Assembly: GCA_949710005.1 (NCBI GenBank)
Contig: OX453283.1
Coordinates: 17,370,304 to 17,434,303 of the forward strand
Direction: 5' to 3'
DNA from: Ricordea florida
Lineage: Eukaryota > Cnidaria > Anthozoa > Corallimorpharia > Ricordeidae
Length of the DNA stretch: 64,000 nucleotides
In this document: positions 8,690 to 23,700 of the stretch, piece after piece
Layout: each line of letters starts with the position of its first letter
How positions within the stretch are numbered: position 1 is the first letter of the stretch
The notes under the pieces: model-generated
What the model was told of the DNA's origin: nothing
Databases searched by the model: none
What the model saw: only the letters and a program-made list of their open reading frames with translations
Program-made: the position numbers and the translations under genes

Positions 8690-11600
8690 GGGATAAAGTT
8701 AGTTTTTAAGTTTATTTCAAATGCTACAACATGGTGAAAATGGAATGTTAATCACTATTCCGTGTAATGAGCACTGAATTGGTGAACTTTAGTACTCTGT
8801 GAGCCGTTTGCTCTAGATTTAGCTGCCTTAAGTCAATATCCTTAAAGTAAAACCTCAAGAAACTCGCTAATTAATAAAAGCCTGATTTATTGTGTAAATA
8901 ATTCCCTCTTCTACTAGTACAAATCTGCAAACTTATGGAATTGAAAAGATTCTCCAAGCCAAGATATCATAGAATAACTTTTATTTTAGGGGCCCACGCT
9001 TTAGTTTGAACTGCGAATGCGTAGTTACAAACAGTCTGATCTATAAATTCTTATTAAAATCGAATCGTTACAATCAAAATTTTAATCCCAAAATAAACTT
9101 TACTGCACACCCCACTAAAACATGTATATAAAAGATTAGAAATGATTCGATAACTTACCCCCCTAGATGACGGTCCTCCTGCCCATACAATCTCTTATAA
9201 TGTATTTTCACCAAAATCAGTGACAACGAGTTTCTTGGCAGCCAGCTGCAGGTATCGTATCTCAGCTTCTAGAGTAAGTGCAAACAAGGGATAAAGTTCG
9301 TTTTTAAGTTCATTCCAAATCCTACAACATGGTGAAAATGGAATGTTAATCACTATTCCGTGTAACGAGCACTGATTTCATGAACTTTAGTACTCTGTGA
9401 GCCGTCTGCTCTAGATTTAGCTGCCTTAAGTCAATATCTTTAAAATCAAACCTCAAAAAACTCGCTAAATAATAAAAGCCTGACTTATTGTGTAAATAAT
9501 AAGCTCCCCTACTAGTACAAATCTGCAAACCTATGGAATTGAAATAATTCCCCAAGCCAAGATATCATAGAATAACTTTTATTTTAGGGGCCCACGCTTT
9601 AGTCTGAATTGCGCATGCGTAGTAACAAACAGTCTGATCTTTAAATTCACATTGAAATCGAATCGTTACAATCAAAATTTTAATCCCAAAATAAACTTTA
9701 CTGCACACCCCAGTAAAACATGTATATAAAACATTACAAATGATTCAATAACTTACCCCCCTAGATGACGGTCATCCTGCCTATACAATCTCTTATAATG
9801 TATTTTCACCAAAATCAGTGACAACGAGTTTCTTGGCAACCAGCTGCAGGTATCGTATCTCAGCTTCTAAAGTACGTGCAAACACGGGATAAAGTGCGTT
9901 TTTAAGTTTATTTCAAATGCTACAACATGGTGAAAATGGAATGTTAATCACTATTCCGTATAACAAGAACTGATTTGATTAATTTTAGTACTCTGTGAGC
10001 CCTCTGCTCTAGATTTAGCTGCCTGAAGTGTATATCCTTAAAATCAAACCTCAAAAAACTCGCTAAATAATAAAAGCCTGACTTATTGTGTAAATAATAA
10101 GCTCCCCTACTAGTACAAATCTGCAAACCTATGGAATTGAAAATATTCCCCAAGCCAAGATATCATAGAATAACTTTTATTTTAGGGGCCCACGCTTTAG
10201 TCTGAATTGCGCATGCGTAGTAACAAACAGTCTGATCTTTAAATTCACATTGAAATCGAATCGTTACAATCAAAATTTTAATCCCAAAATAAACTTTACT
10301 GCACACCCCACTAAAACATGTATATAAAACATTTGAAATGATTCGATAACTTACCCCTCTAGATGACGGTCATCCTGCCCATACAATCTCTTATAATGTA
10401 TTTTCACCAAAATCAGTGACAACGAGTTTCTTGGCAACCAGCTGCAGGTATCGTATCTCAGCTTCTAGAGTAAGTGCAAACACGGGATAAAGTGCGTTTT
10501 TAAGTTTATTTCAAATCCTACAACATGGTGAAAATGGAATGTTAATCACTATTCCGTGTAACACGCACTGACTTGATGAACTTTAGTACTCTGTGAGCCC
10601 ACTGCTCAAGATTTAGCTGCCTTAAGTCAATATCTTTAAAATCAAACCTCAAGAAACTCGCTAATTAATAAAAGCCTTATTTATTGTGTAAATAATTCCC
10701 TCTTCTACTAGTACAAATCTGCAAACCTATGGAATTGAAAAGATTCTCCAAGCCAAGATATCATAGAATAACTTTTATTTTAGGGGCCCACGCTTTAGTC
10801 TGAATTGCGCATGCGTAGTAATAAACAGTCTGATCTTTAAATTCTCATTGAAATCGAATCGTTACAATCAAATTTTAATCTTAAAATAAACTTTACTGCA
10901 CACCCCACTAAAACATGTATATAAAAGATTAGAAATGATTCGATAACTTACTCCCCTAGATGACGGTCCTCCTGCCCATACAATCTCTTATAATGTATTT
11001 TCACCAAAATCAGTTACAACGCGTTCCTTGGCAACCAGCTGCAGGTATCGTATCTCAGCTTCTAGAGTAAGTGCAAACACGGGATAAAGTGCGTTTTTAA
11101 GTTTATTTCAAATGCTACAACATGGTGAAAATGGAATGTTAATCACTATTCCGTGAAACAAGCACTGATTTGATGAATTTTAGTACTCTGTGAGTCCTCT
11201 GCTCTAGATTTAGCTGGCTTAAGTCAATATCTTTAAAATCAAACCTCAAAAAACTCGCTAAATAATAAAAGCCTGACTTATTGTGTAAATAATTCCCTCT
11301 CCTACTAGTACAAATCTGCAAACTTATGGAATTGAAAAGATTCTCCAAGCCAAGATATCATAGAATAACTTTTATTTTAGGGGCCCACGCTTTAGTCTGA
11401 ATTGCGCATGCGTAGTAATAAACAGTCTGATCTTTAAATTCTCATTGAAATCGAATCGTTACAATCAAATTTTAATCTTAAAATAAACTTTACTGCACAC
11501 CCCACTAAAACATGTATATAAAAGATTAGAAATGATTCGATAACTTACCCCCCTAGATGACGGTCCTCCTGCCCATACAATCTCTTATAATGTATTTTCA

Positions 11601-14600
11601 CCAAAATCAGTTACAACGAGTTTCTTGGCAACCAGCTGCAGGTATCGTATCTCAGCTTCTAGAGTAAGTGCAAACACGGGATAAAGTTAGTTTTTAAGTT
11701 TATTTCAAATGCTACAACATGGTGAAAATGGAATGTTAATCACTAATCCGTGTAATGAGCACTGAATTGGTGAACTTTAGTACTCTGTGAACCGTCTGCT
11801 CTAGATTTAGCTGCCTTAAGTCAATATCCTTAAAGTAAAACCTCAAGAAACTCTCTAATTAATAAAAGCCTGATTTATTGTGTAAATAATTCCCTCTCCT
11901 ACTAGTACAAATCTGCAAACTTATGGAATTGAAAAGATTCTCCAAGCCAAGATATCATAGAATAACTTTTATTTTAGGGGCCCACGCCTTAGTCTGAATT
12001 GCGCATGCGTAGTAATAAACAGTCTGATCTTTAAATTCTCATTGAAATCGAATCGTTACAATCAAATTTTAATCTTAAAATAAACTTTACTGCACACCCC
12101 ACTAAAACATGTATATAAAAGATTAGAAATGATTCGATAACTTACCCCCCTAGATGACGGTCCTCCTAGCCATACAATCTCTTATAATGTATTTTCACCA
12201 AAATCAGTTACAACGCGTTCCTTGGCAACCAGCTGCAGGTATCGTATCTCAGCTTCTAGAGTACGTGCAAACACAGGATAAATTGCGTTTTTAAGTTTAT
12301 TTCAAATGCTACAACATGGTGAAAATGGAATGTTAATCACTATTCCGTGAAACAAGCACTGATTTGATGTATTTTAGTACTCTGTGAGCCCTCTGCTCTA
12401 GATTTAGCTGCCTTAAGTCAATATCTTTAAAATCAAACCTCAAAAAACTCGCTAAATAATAAAAGCCTGACTTATTGTGTAAATAATAAGGTCCCCTACT
12501 AGTACAAATCTGCAAACCTATGGAATTGAAAATATTCCCCAAGCCAAGATATCATAGAATAACTTTTACTTTAGGGGCCCACGCTTTAGTCTGAATTGCG
12601 CATGCGTAGTAACAAACAGTCTGATCTTTAAATTCACATTGAAATCGAATCGTTACAATCAAAATTTTAATCCCAAAATAAACTTTAATGCACACCCCAC
12701 TAAAACATGTATATAAAACATTAGAAATTATTCGATAACTTACCCCCCTAGATGACGGTCCTCCTGCCCATACAATCTCTTATAATGTATTTTCACCAAA
12801 ATCAGTTACAACGAGTTTCTTGGCAACCAGCTGCAGGTATCGTATCTCAGCTTCTAGAGTAAGTGCAAACACGGGATAAAGTTAGTTTTTAAGTTTATTT
12901 CAAATGCTACAACATGGTGAAAATGGAATGTTAATCACTAATCCGTGTAATGAGCACTGAATTGGTGAACTTTAGTACTCTGTGAGCCGTCTGCTCTAGA
13001 TTTAGCTGCCTTAAGTCAATATCCTTAAAGTAAAACCTCAAGAAACTCTCTAATTAATAAAAGCCTGATTTATTGTGTAAATAATTCCCTCTCCTACTAG
13101 TACAAATCTGCAAACTTATGGAATTGAAAAGATTCTCCAAGCCAAGATATCATAGAATAACTTTTATTTTAGGGGCCCACGCTTTAGTTTGAACTGCGCA
13201 TGCGTAGTTACAAATAGTCTGATCTATAAATTCTTATTAAAATCGAATCGTTACAATCAAAATTTTAATCCCAAAATAAACTTTACTGCACACCCCACTA
13301 AAACATGTATATAAAAGATTAGAAATGATTCGATAACTTACCCCCGTAGATGACGGTCCTCCTGCCCATACAATCTCTTATAATGTATTTTCACCAAAAT
13401 CAGTGACAACGAGTTTCTTGGCAACAAGCTGCAGGTATCGTATCTCAGCTTCTAGAGTAAGTGCAAACAAGGCATAAAGTTCGTTTTTAAGTTCATTCCA
13501 AATGCTACAACATGGTGAAAATGGAATGTTAATCACTATTCCGTGTAACGAGCACTGATTTCATGAACTTTAGTACTCTGTGAGCCGTCTGCTCTAGATT
13601 TAGCTGCCTTAAGTCAATATCTTTAAAATCAAACCTCAAAAAACTCGCTAAATAATAAAAGCCTGACTTATTGTGTAAATAATAAGCTCCCCTACTAGTC
13701 AAATCTTCAAACCTATGGAATTGAAAATATTCCCCAAGCCACGATATCATAGGATAACTTTTATTTTAGGGGCCGGCGCTTTAGTCTGAATTGCGCATGC
13801 GTAGTAACAAACAGTCTGATCTTTAAATTCACATTGAAATCGAATCGTTACAATCAAAATTTTAATCCCAAAATAAACTTTACTGCACACCCCACTAAAA
13901 CATGTATATAAAACATTAGAAATGATTCGATAACTTACCCCCCTAGATGACGGTCATCCTGCCCATACAATCTCTTATAATGTATTTTCACCAAAATCAG
14001 TTACAACGAGTTTCTTGGCAACCAGCTGCAGGTATCGTATCTCAGCTTCTAGAGTAAGTGCAAACACGGGATAAAGTGCGTTTTTAAGTTTATTTCAAAT
14101 GCTACAACATGGTGAAAATGGAATGTTAATTACTATTCCGTGTAACACGCACTGACTTGATGAACTTTAGTACTCTGTGAGCCCACTGCTCTAGATTTAG
14201 CTGCCTTAAGTCAATATCTTTAAAATCAAACCTCAAGAAACTCGCTAATTAATAAAAGCCTTTTTTATTGTGTAAATAATTCTCTCTTCTACTAGTACAA
14301 ATCTGGAAACCTATGGAATTGAAAAGATTCTCCAAGCCAAGATATCATAGAATAACTTTTATTTTAGGGGCCCACGCTTTAGTCTGAATTGCGCATGCGT
14401 AGTAATAAACAGTCTGATCTTTAAATTCTCATTAAAATCGAATCGTTACAATCAAATTTTAATCCCAAAATAAACTTTACTGCACACCCCACTAAAACAT
14501 GTATATAAAAGATTAGAAATGATTCGATAACTTACCCCCCTAGATGACGGTCCTCCTGCCCATACAATCTCTTATAATGTATTTTCACCAAAATCAGTGA

Positions 14601-17600
14601 CATCGCGTTCTTTGGCAACCAGCTGCAGGTATCGTATCTCACCTTCTAGGGTAAGTTCAAACACGGGATAAAGTGCGTTTTTAAGTTTATTTCAAATGCT
14701 ACAACATGGTGAAAATGGAATGTTAATCACTATTCCGTGTAACAAGCACTGATTTGATGAATTTTAGTACTCTGTGAGCCGTCTGCTCTAGATTTAGCTG
14801 CCTTAAGTCAATATCTTTAAAATCAAACCTCAAAAAACTCGCTAAATAATAAAAGCCTGACATATTAGGTAAATAATAAGCTCCCCTACTAGTACAAATC
14901 TGCAAACCTATGGAATTGAAAATATTCCCCAAGCCAAGATATCATAGAATAACTTTTATTTTAGGGGCCCACGCTTTAGTCTGAATTGCGCATGCGTAGT
15001 AACAAACAGTCTGATCTTTAAATTCACATTGAAATCGAATCGTTACAATCAAAATTTTAATCCCAAAATAAACTTTACTGCACACCCGACTAAAACATGT
15101 ATATAAAAGATTGGAAATGATTCGATAACTTACCCCCCTAGATGACGGTCATCCTGCCCATACAATCTCTTATAATGTTTTTTCACCAAAATCAGTTACA
15201 ACGAGTTTCTTGGCAACCAGCTGCAGGTATCGTATCTCAGCTTCTAGAGTAAGTGCAAACACGGGATAAAGTTAGTTTTTAAGTTTATTTCAAATGCTAC
15301 AACATGGTGAAAATGGAATGTTAATCACTAATCCGTGTAATGAGCACTGAATTGGTGAACTTTAGTACTCTGTGAGCCCTCTGCTCTAGATTTAGCTGCC
15401 TTAAGTCAATATCCTTAAAGTAAAACCTCAAGAAACTCTCTAATTAATAAAAGCCTGATTTATTGTGTAAATAATTCCCTCTCCTACTAGTACAAATCTG
15501 CAAACTTATGGAATTGAAAAGATTCTCCAAGCCAAGATATCATAGAATAACTTTTATTTTAGGGGCCCACGCTTTAGTTTGAACTGCGCATGCGTAGTTA
15601 CAAACAGTCTGATCTATAAATTCTTATTAAAATCGAATCGTTACAATCAAAATTTTAATCCCAAAATAAACTTTACTGCACACCCCACTAAAACATGTAT
15701 ATAAAAGATTAGAAATGATTCGATAACTTACCCCCCTAGATGACGGTCCTCCTGCCCATACAATCTCTTATAATGTATTTTCACCAAAATCAGTAACAAC
15801 GAGTTTCTTGGCAACCAGCTGCAGGTATCGTATCTCAGCTTTTAGAGTAAGTGCAAACAAGGGATAAAGTTCGTTTTTAAGTTCATTTCTAATGCTACAA
15901 CATGGTGAAAATGGAATGTTAATCACTATTCCGATTAACGAGCACTGATTTCATGATCTTTAGTACTCTGTAAGCCCACTGCTCTAGATTTAGCTGCCTG
16001 AAGTCAATATCTTTAAAATGAAACCTCAAAAAACTCGCTAAATAATAAAAGCCTGACTTATTGTGTAAATAATAAGCTCCCGTACTAGTACAAATCTGCA
16101 AACCTATGGAATTGAAAATATTCCCCAAGCCAAGATATCATAGAATAACTTTTATTTTAGTGGCCCACGCCTTAGTCTTAATTGCGCATGCGTAGTAACA
16201 AACAGTCTGATCTTTAAATTCACATTGAAATCGAATCGTTACAATCAAAATTTTAATCCTAAAATAATTTTTACCGCACACCCCACTAAAACATGTATAT
16301 AACACATTAGAAATGTTTCAATAACTTACCCCCCTAGATGACGGTCCTCCTACCCATACAATCTCTTATAATGTATTTTCACCAAAATCAGTTACAACGA
16401 GTTTCTTGGCAACCAGCTGCAGGTATCGTACCTCAGCTTCTAGAGTAAGTGCAAACAAGGGATAAAGTTCGTTTTTAAGTTCATTTCAAATGCTACAACA
16501 TGGTGAAAATGGAATGTTAATCACTATTCCGTGTAACAAGCACTGATTTGATGAATTTTAGTACTCGGTGAGCCCTCTGCTCTAGATTTAGCTGCCTTAA
16601 GTCAATATCTTTAAAATCAAACCTCAAAAAACTCGCTAAATAATAAAAGCCTGACTTATTGTGTAAATAATAAGCTCCCCTACTAGTACAAATCTGCAAA
16701 CCTATGGAATTGAAAATATTCCCCAAGCCAAGATATCATAGAATAACTTTTATTTTAGGGGCCCACGCTTTAGTCTGAATTGCGCATGCGTAGTAACAAA
16801 CAGTCTGATCTTTAAATTCACATTGAAATCGAATCGTTACAATCAAAATTTTAATCCATAAATAAACTTTACTGCACACCCCACTAAAACATGTATATAA
16901 AACATTAGAAATGATTCGATAACTTACCCCCCTAGATGACGGTCCTCCTGCCCATACAATCTCTTATAATGTATTTTCACCAAAATCAGTGACAACGAGT
17001 TTCTTGGCAACCGGCTGCAGGTATCGTATCTCAGCTTCTAGAGTAAGTGCAAACACGGGATAAAGTGCGTTTTTAAGTTTATTTCAAATGCTACAACATG
17101 GTGAAAATGGAATGTTAATCACTAATCCGTGTAATGAGCACTGAATTGGTGAACTTTAGTACTCTGTGAGCCGTCTGCTCTAGACTTAGCTGCCTTAAGT
17201 CAATATCCTTAAAGTAAAACCTCAAGAAACTCGCTAATTAATAAAAGCCTGATTTATTGTGTAAATAATTCCCTCTTCTACTAGTACAAATCTGCAAACT
17301 TATGGAATTGAAAAGATTCTCCAAGCCAAGATATCATAGAATAACTTTTATTTTAGGGGCCCACGCTTTAGTTTGAACTTCGCATGCGTAGTTACAAACA
17401 GTCTGATCTATAAATTCTTATTAAAATCGAATCGTTACAATCAAAATTTTAATCCCAAAATAAACTTTACTGCACACCCCACTAAAACATGTATATAAAA
17501 GATTAGAAATGATTCGATAACTTACCCCCCTAGATGACGGTCCTTCTGCCCATACAATCTCTTATAATGTATTTTCACCAAAATCAGTGACAACGAGTTT

Positions 17601-17926
17601 CTTGGCAACCAGCTGCAGGTATCGTATTTCAGCTTCTAGAGTAAGTGCAAACAAGGGATAAAGTTAGTTTTTAAGTTCATTTCAAATGCTACAACATGGT
17701 GAAAATGGAATGTTAATCACTATTCCGTGTAACACGCACTGACTTGATGAACTTTAGTACTCTGTGAGCCCACTGCTCTAGATTTAGCTGCCTTAAGTCA
17801 ATATCTTTAAAATCAAACCTCAAGAAACTCGCTAATTAATAAAAGCCTTATTTATTGTGTAAATAATTCGCTCTTCTACTAGTACAAATCTGCAAACCTA
17901 TGGAATTGGAAAGATTCTCCAAGCCA

Positions 17927-18523
17927 AGATATCATAGAATAACTTTTATTTTAGGGGCCCACGCTTTAGTCTGAATTGCGCATGCGTAGTAATAAACAGT
18001 CTGATCTTTAAATTCTCATTGAAATCGAATCGTTACAATCAAATTTTAATCCCAAAATAAACTTTACTGCACACCCCACTAAAACATGTATATAAAAGAT
18101 TAGAAATGATTCGATAACTTACCCCCCTAGATGACGGTCCTCCTGCCCATACAATCTCTTATAATGTATTTTCACCAAAATCAGTGACATCGCGTTCTTT
18201 GGCAACCAGCTGCAGGTATCGTATCTCAGCTTCTAGAGTAAGTGCAAACACGGGATAAAGTGCGTTTTTAAGTTTATTTCAAATGCTACAACATGGTGAA
18301 AATGGAATGTTAATTACTATTCCGTGTAACACGCACTGACTTGATGAACTTTAGTACTCTGTGAGCCCACTGCTCTAGATTTAGCTGCCTGAAGTCAATA
18401 TCTTTAAAATGAAACCTCAAAAAACTCGCTAAATAATAAAAGCCTTATTTATTGTGTAAATAATTCTCTCTTCTACTAGTACAAATCTGCAAACCTATGG
18501 AATTGAAAAGATTCTCCAAGCCA
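17927..18523. repeat. Hybrid monomer marking loss of one unit
   Basis: The front resembles the monomer at 1795 (tagtaataaac front, gacatcgcgttctttgg). The tail resembles the next monomer, at 2393 (ttaattactat, acacgcactgacttgat, ctgaagtcaatatc, aaaatgaaacc, attctctcttct). The switch lies between about 18201 and 18313, where the two parents are nearly identical. The same hybrid is present at 31078, so the event predates the 13,151-base duplication. Confidence 0.85.
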
Positions 18524-20759
18524 AGATATCATAGAATAACTTTTATTTTAGGGGCCCACGCTTTAGTCTGAATTGCGCATGCGTAATAGTAAACAGTCTG
18601 ATCTTTAAATTTTCATTGAAATCGAATCGTTACAATCAAATTTTAATCTTAAAATAAACTTTACTGCACACCCCACTAAAACATGTATATAAAAGATTAG
18701 AAATGATTCGATAACTTACCCCCCTAGATGACGGTCCTCCTGCCCATACAATCTCTTATAATGTATTTTCACCAAAATCAGTGACATCGCGTTCTTTGGC
18801 AACCAGCTGCAGGTATCGTATCTCAGCTTGTAGAGTAAGTTCAAACACGGGATAAAGTGCGTTTTTAAGTTTATTTCAAATGCTACAACATGGTGAAAAT
18901 GGAATGTTAATCACTATTCCGTGTAACAAGCACTGATTTGATGAATTTTAGTACTCTGTGAGGCGTCTGCTCTAGATTTAGCTGCCTTAAGTCAATATCT
19001 TTAAAATCAAACTTCAAAAAACTCGCTAAATAATAAAAGCCTGACATATTAGGTAAATAATAAGCTCCCCTACTAGTACAAATCTGCAAACCTATGGAAT
19101 TCAAAATATTCCCCAAGCCAAGATATCATAGAATAACTTTTATTTTAGTCGCCCACGCTTTAGTCTGAATTGCGCATGCGTAGTAACAAACAGTCTGATC
19201 TTTAAATTCACATTGAAATCGAATCGTTACAATCAAAATTTTAATCCCAAAATAAACTTTGCTGCACACCCCACTAAAACATGTATATAAAAGATTAGAA
19301 ATGATTCGATAACTTACCCCCCTAGATGACGGTCCTCCTGCCCATACAATCTCTTATAATATATTTTCACCAAAATCAGTGACAACGAGTTTCTTGGCAA
19401 CCAGCTGCAGGTATCGTATCTCAGCTTCTAGAGTAAGTGCAAACAAGGGATAAAGTTCGTTTTTAAGTTCATTTAAAATGCTACAACATGGTGAAAATGG
19501 AATGTTAATCACTATTCCGTGTAACACGCACTGACTTGTTGAACTTTAGTACTCTGTGAGCCCACTGCTCTAGATTTAGCTGCCTTAAGTCAATATCTTT
19601 AAAATCAAACCTCAAGAAACTCGCTAATTAATAAAAGCCTTATTTATTGTGTAAATAATTCGCTCTTCTACTAGCACAAATCTGCAAACCTATGGAATTG
19701 AAAAGATTCTCCGAGCCAAGATATCATAGAATAACTTTTATTTTAGGGGCCCACGCTTTAGTCTGAATTGCGCATGCGTAGTAATAAAGAGTCTGATCTT
19801 TAAATTCTCATTGAAATCGAATCGTTACAATCAAATTTTAATCCCAAAATAAACTTTACTGCACACCCCACTAAAACATGTATATAAAACATTAGAAATG
19901 ATTCGATAACTTACCCCCCTAGATGACGGTCCTCCTGCCCATACAATCTCTTATAATGTATTTTCACCAAAATCAGTTACAACGCGTTCCTTGGCAACCA
20001 GCTGCAGGTATCGTATTTCAGCTTGTAGAGTAAGTGCAAACACGGGATAAAGTGCGTTTTTAAGTTTATTTCAAATGCTACAACATGGTGAAAATGGAAT
20101 GTTAATCACTATTCCGTGTAACAAGCACTGATTTGATGAATTTTAGTACTCTGTGAGCCCTCTGCTCTAGATTTAGCTGCCTTAAGTCAATATCTTTAAA
20201 ATCAAACCTCAAAAAACTCGCTAAATAATAAAAGCCTGACTTATTGTGTAAATAATAAGCTCCCCTACTAGTACAAATCTGCAAACCTATGGAATTGAAA
20301 ATATTCCCCAAGCCAAGGTATCATAGAATAACTTTTATTTTAGGGGCCCACGCCTTAGTCTGAATTGCGCATGCGTAGTAACAAACAGTCTGATCTTTAA
20401 ATTCACATTGAAATCGAATCGTTACAATCAAAATTTTAATCCCAAAATAAACTTTACTGCACACCCCACTAAAACATGTATATAAAACATTAGAAATGAT
20501 TTGATAACTTACCCCCCTAGATGACGGTCATCCTGCCCATACAATCTCTTATAATGTATTTTCACCAAAATCAGTGACAACGAGTTTCTTGGCAACCAGC
20601 TGCAGGTATCGTATCTCAGCTTCTAGAGTAAGTGCAAACACGGGATAAAGTTAGTTTTTAAGTTTATTTCAAATGCTACAACATGGTGAAAATGGAATGT
20701 TAATAACTAATCCGTGTAATGAGCACTGAATTGGTGAACTTTAGTACTCTGTGAGCCGT

Positions 20760-23700
20760 CTGCTCTAGATTTAGCTGCCTTAAGTCAATATCCTTAAAGT
20801 AAAACCTCAAGAAACTCTCTAATTAGTAAAAGCCTGATTTATTGTGTAAATAATTCCCTCTCCTACTAGTACAAATCTGCAAACCTATGGAATTGAAAAT
20901 ATTCCCCAAGCCAAGATATCATAGAATAACTTTTATTTTAGTGGCCCACGCTTTAGTCTGAATTGCGCATGCGTAGTAACAAACAGTCTGATCTTTAAAT
21001 TCACATTGAAATCGAATCGTTAAATTCAAAATTTTAATCCCAAAATAAACTTTACTGCACACCCCACTAAAACATGTATATAAAACATTAGAAATGATTC
21101 GATAACTTACCCCCCTAGATGACGGTCATCCTGCCCATACAATCTCTTATAATGTATTTTCACCAAAATCAGTGACATCGCGTTCTTTGGCAACCAGCTG
21201 CAGGTATCGTATCTCAGCTTCTAGAGTACGTGCAAACACGGGATAAAGTGCGTTTTTAAGTTTATTTCAAATGCTACAACATGGTGAAAATGGAATGTTA
21301 ATCACTATTCCGTATAACAAGAACTGATTTGATGAATTTTAGTACTCTCTAAGCCCTCTGCTCTAGATTTAGCTGCCGGAAGTCAATATCCTTAAAATCA
21401 AACCTCAAAAAACTCGCTAAATAATAAAAGCCTGACTTATTGTGTAAATAATAAGCTCCCCTACTAGTACAAATCTGCAGACCTATGGAATTGAAAATAT
21501 TCCCCAAGCCAAGATATCATAGAATAACTTTTATTTGAGGGGCCCACGCTTTAGTCTGAATTGCGCATGCGTAGTAACAAACAGTCTGATCTTTAAATTC
21601 ACATTGAAATCGAATCGTTACAATAAAAATTTTAATCCCAAAATAAACTTTACTGCACACCCCACTTAAACATGTATATAAAAGATTAGAAATGATTCGA
21701 TAACTTACCCCCCTAGATGACGGTCATCCTGCCCATACAATCTCTTATAATGTATTTTCACCAAAATCAGTCACAACGAGTTTCTTGGCAACCAGCTGCA
21801 GGTATCGTATCTCAGCTTCTAGAGTAAGTGCAAACACGGGATAAAGTTAGTTTTTAAGTTTATTTCAAATGCTACAACATGGTGAAAATGGAATGTTAAT
21901 CACTAATCCGTGTAATGAGCACTGAATTGGTGAACTTTAGTACTCTGTGAGCCGTCTGCTCTAGATTTAGCTGCCTCAAGTCAATATCCTTAAAGTAAAA
22001 CCTCAAGAAACTCGCTAATTAATAAAAGCCTGATTTATTGTGTAAATAATTCCCTCTCCTACTAGTACAAATCTGCAAACTTATGGAATTTAAAAGATTC
22101 TCCAAGCCAAGATATCATAGAATAACTTTTATTTTAGGGGCCCACGCTTTAGTTTGAACTGCGCATGCGTAGTTACAAACAGTCTGATCTATAAATTCTT
22201 ATTAAAATCGAATCGTTACAATCAAAATTTTAATCCCAAAATAAACTTTACTGCACACCCCACTAAAACATGTATATAAAAGATTAGAAATAATTCGATA
22301 ACTTACCCCCCTAGATGACGGTCCTCCTGCCCATACAATCTCTTATAATGTATTTTCACCAAAATCAGTGACAACGAGTTTCTTGGCAACCAGCTGCAGG
22401 TATCGTATCTCAGCTTCTAGAGTAAGTGCAAACAAGGGAGAAAGTTCGTTTTTAAGTTCATTTCAAATGCTACAACATGGTGAAAATGGAATGTTAATCA
22501 CTATTCCGTGTAACAAGCACTGATTTGATGAATTTTAGTACTCTGTGAGCCGTCTGCTCTAGATTTAGCTGCCTTAAGTCAATATCTTTAAAATCAAACC
22601 TCAAAAAACTCGCTAAATAATAAAAGCCTGACTTATTGTGTAAATAATAATCTCCCCTACTAGTACAAATCTGCAAACCTATGGAATATAAAATATTCCC
22701 CAAGCCACGATATCATAGGATAACTTTTATTTTAGGGGCCGGCGCTTTAGTCTGAATTGCGCATGCGTAGTAACAAACAGTCTGATCTTTAAATTCACAT
22801 TGAAATCGAATCGTTACAATCAAAATTTTAATCCATAAATAAACTTTACTGCACACCCCACTAAAACATGTATATAAAACATTAGAAATGATTCGATAAC
22901 TTACCCCCCTAGATGACGGTCCTCCTGCCCATACAATCTCTTATAATGTATTTTCACCAAAATCAGTGACAACGAGTTTCTTGGCAACCAGCTGCAGGTA
23001 TCGTATCTCAGCTTCTAGAGTAAGTGGAAACACGGGATAAAGTGCGTTTTTAAGTTTATTTCAAATGCTACAACGTGGTAAAAATGGAATGTTAATCACT
23101 ATTCCGTGTAACACGCACTGACTTGTTGAACTTTAGAACTCTGTGAGCCCACTGCTCTAGATTTAGCTGCCTTAAGTCAATATCTTTAAAATCAAACCTC
23201 AAGAAACTCGCTAATTAATAAAAGCCTGATTTATTGTGTAAATAATTCGCTCTTCTACTAGTACAAATCTGCAAACCTATGGAATTGAAAAGATTCTCCA
23301 AGCCAAGATATCATAGAATAACTTTTATTTTAGGGGCCCACGCTTTAGTCTGAATTGCGCATGCGTAGTAATAAACAGTCTGATCTTTAAATTCTCATTG
23401 AAATCGAATCGTTACAATCAAATTTTAATCCCAAAATAAACTTTACTGCACACCCCACTAAAACATGTATATAAAACATTAGAAATGATTCGATAACTTA
23501 CCCCCCTAGATGACGGTCATCCTGCCCATACAATCTCTTATAATGTATTTTCACCAAAATCAGTGACAACGCGTTCTTTGGCAACCAGCTGCAGGTATCG
23601 TATCTCAGCTTCTAGAGTAAGTGCAAACACGGGATAAAGTGCGTTTTTAAGTTTATTTCAAATGCTACAACATGGTGAAAATGGAATGTTAATCACTATT

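Larger units (their letters stand above)
7172..16132. repeat. Irregular mixed-order satellite segment
   Basis: Fifteen monomers start at 7172, 7766, 8364, 8962, 9560, 10158, 10756, 11353, 11950, 12547, 13145, 13742, 14340, 14937 and 15535. Class order is F1T1, F1T3, F3T3, F3T1', F1T1, F1T2, F2T1(with a T3 end), F2T3, F2T1, F1T3, F3T1', F1T2, F2T1, F1T3, F3T1'. The part from 12547 onward follows the tetramer order F1T3-F3T1-F1T2-F2T1; the part before it does not. Mixed fronts and tails such as F3T3 and F2T3 suggest crossovers inside monomers. From within the monomer at 15535 the sequence begins to match the one at 28686. Confidence 0.8.

Noticed and set aside
13529-13750. 73-codon frame with a different N-terminus
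   Set aside because: It is the usual T1 window shifted by a one-base loss (actagtcaaatcttc near 13695); the altered start is a frameshift product.
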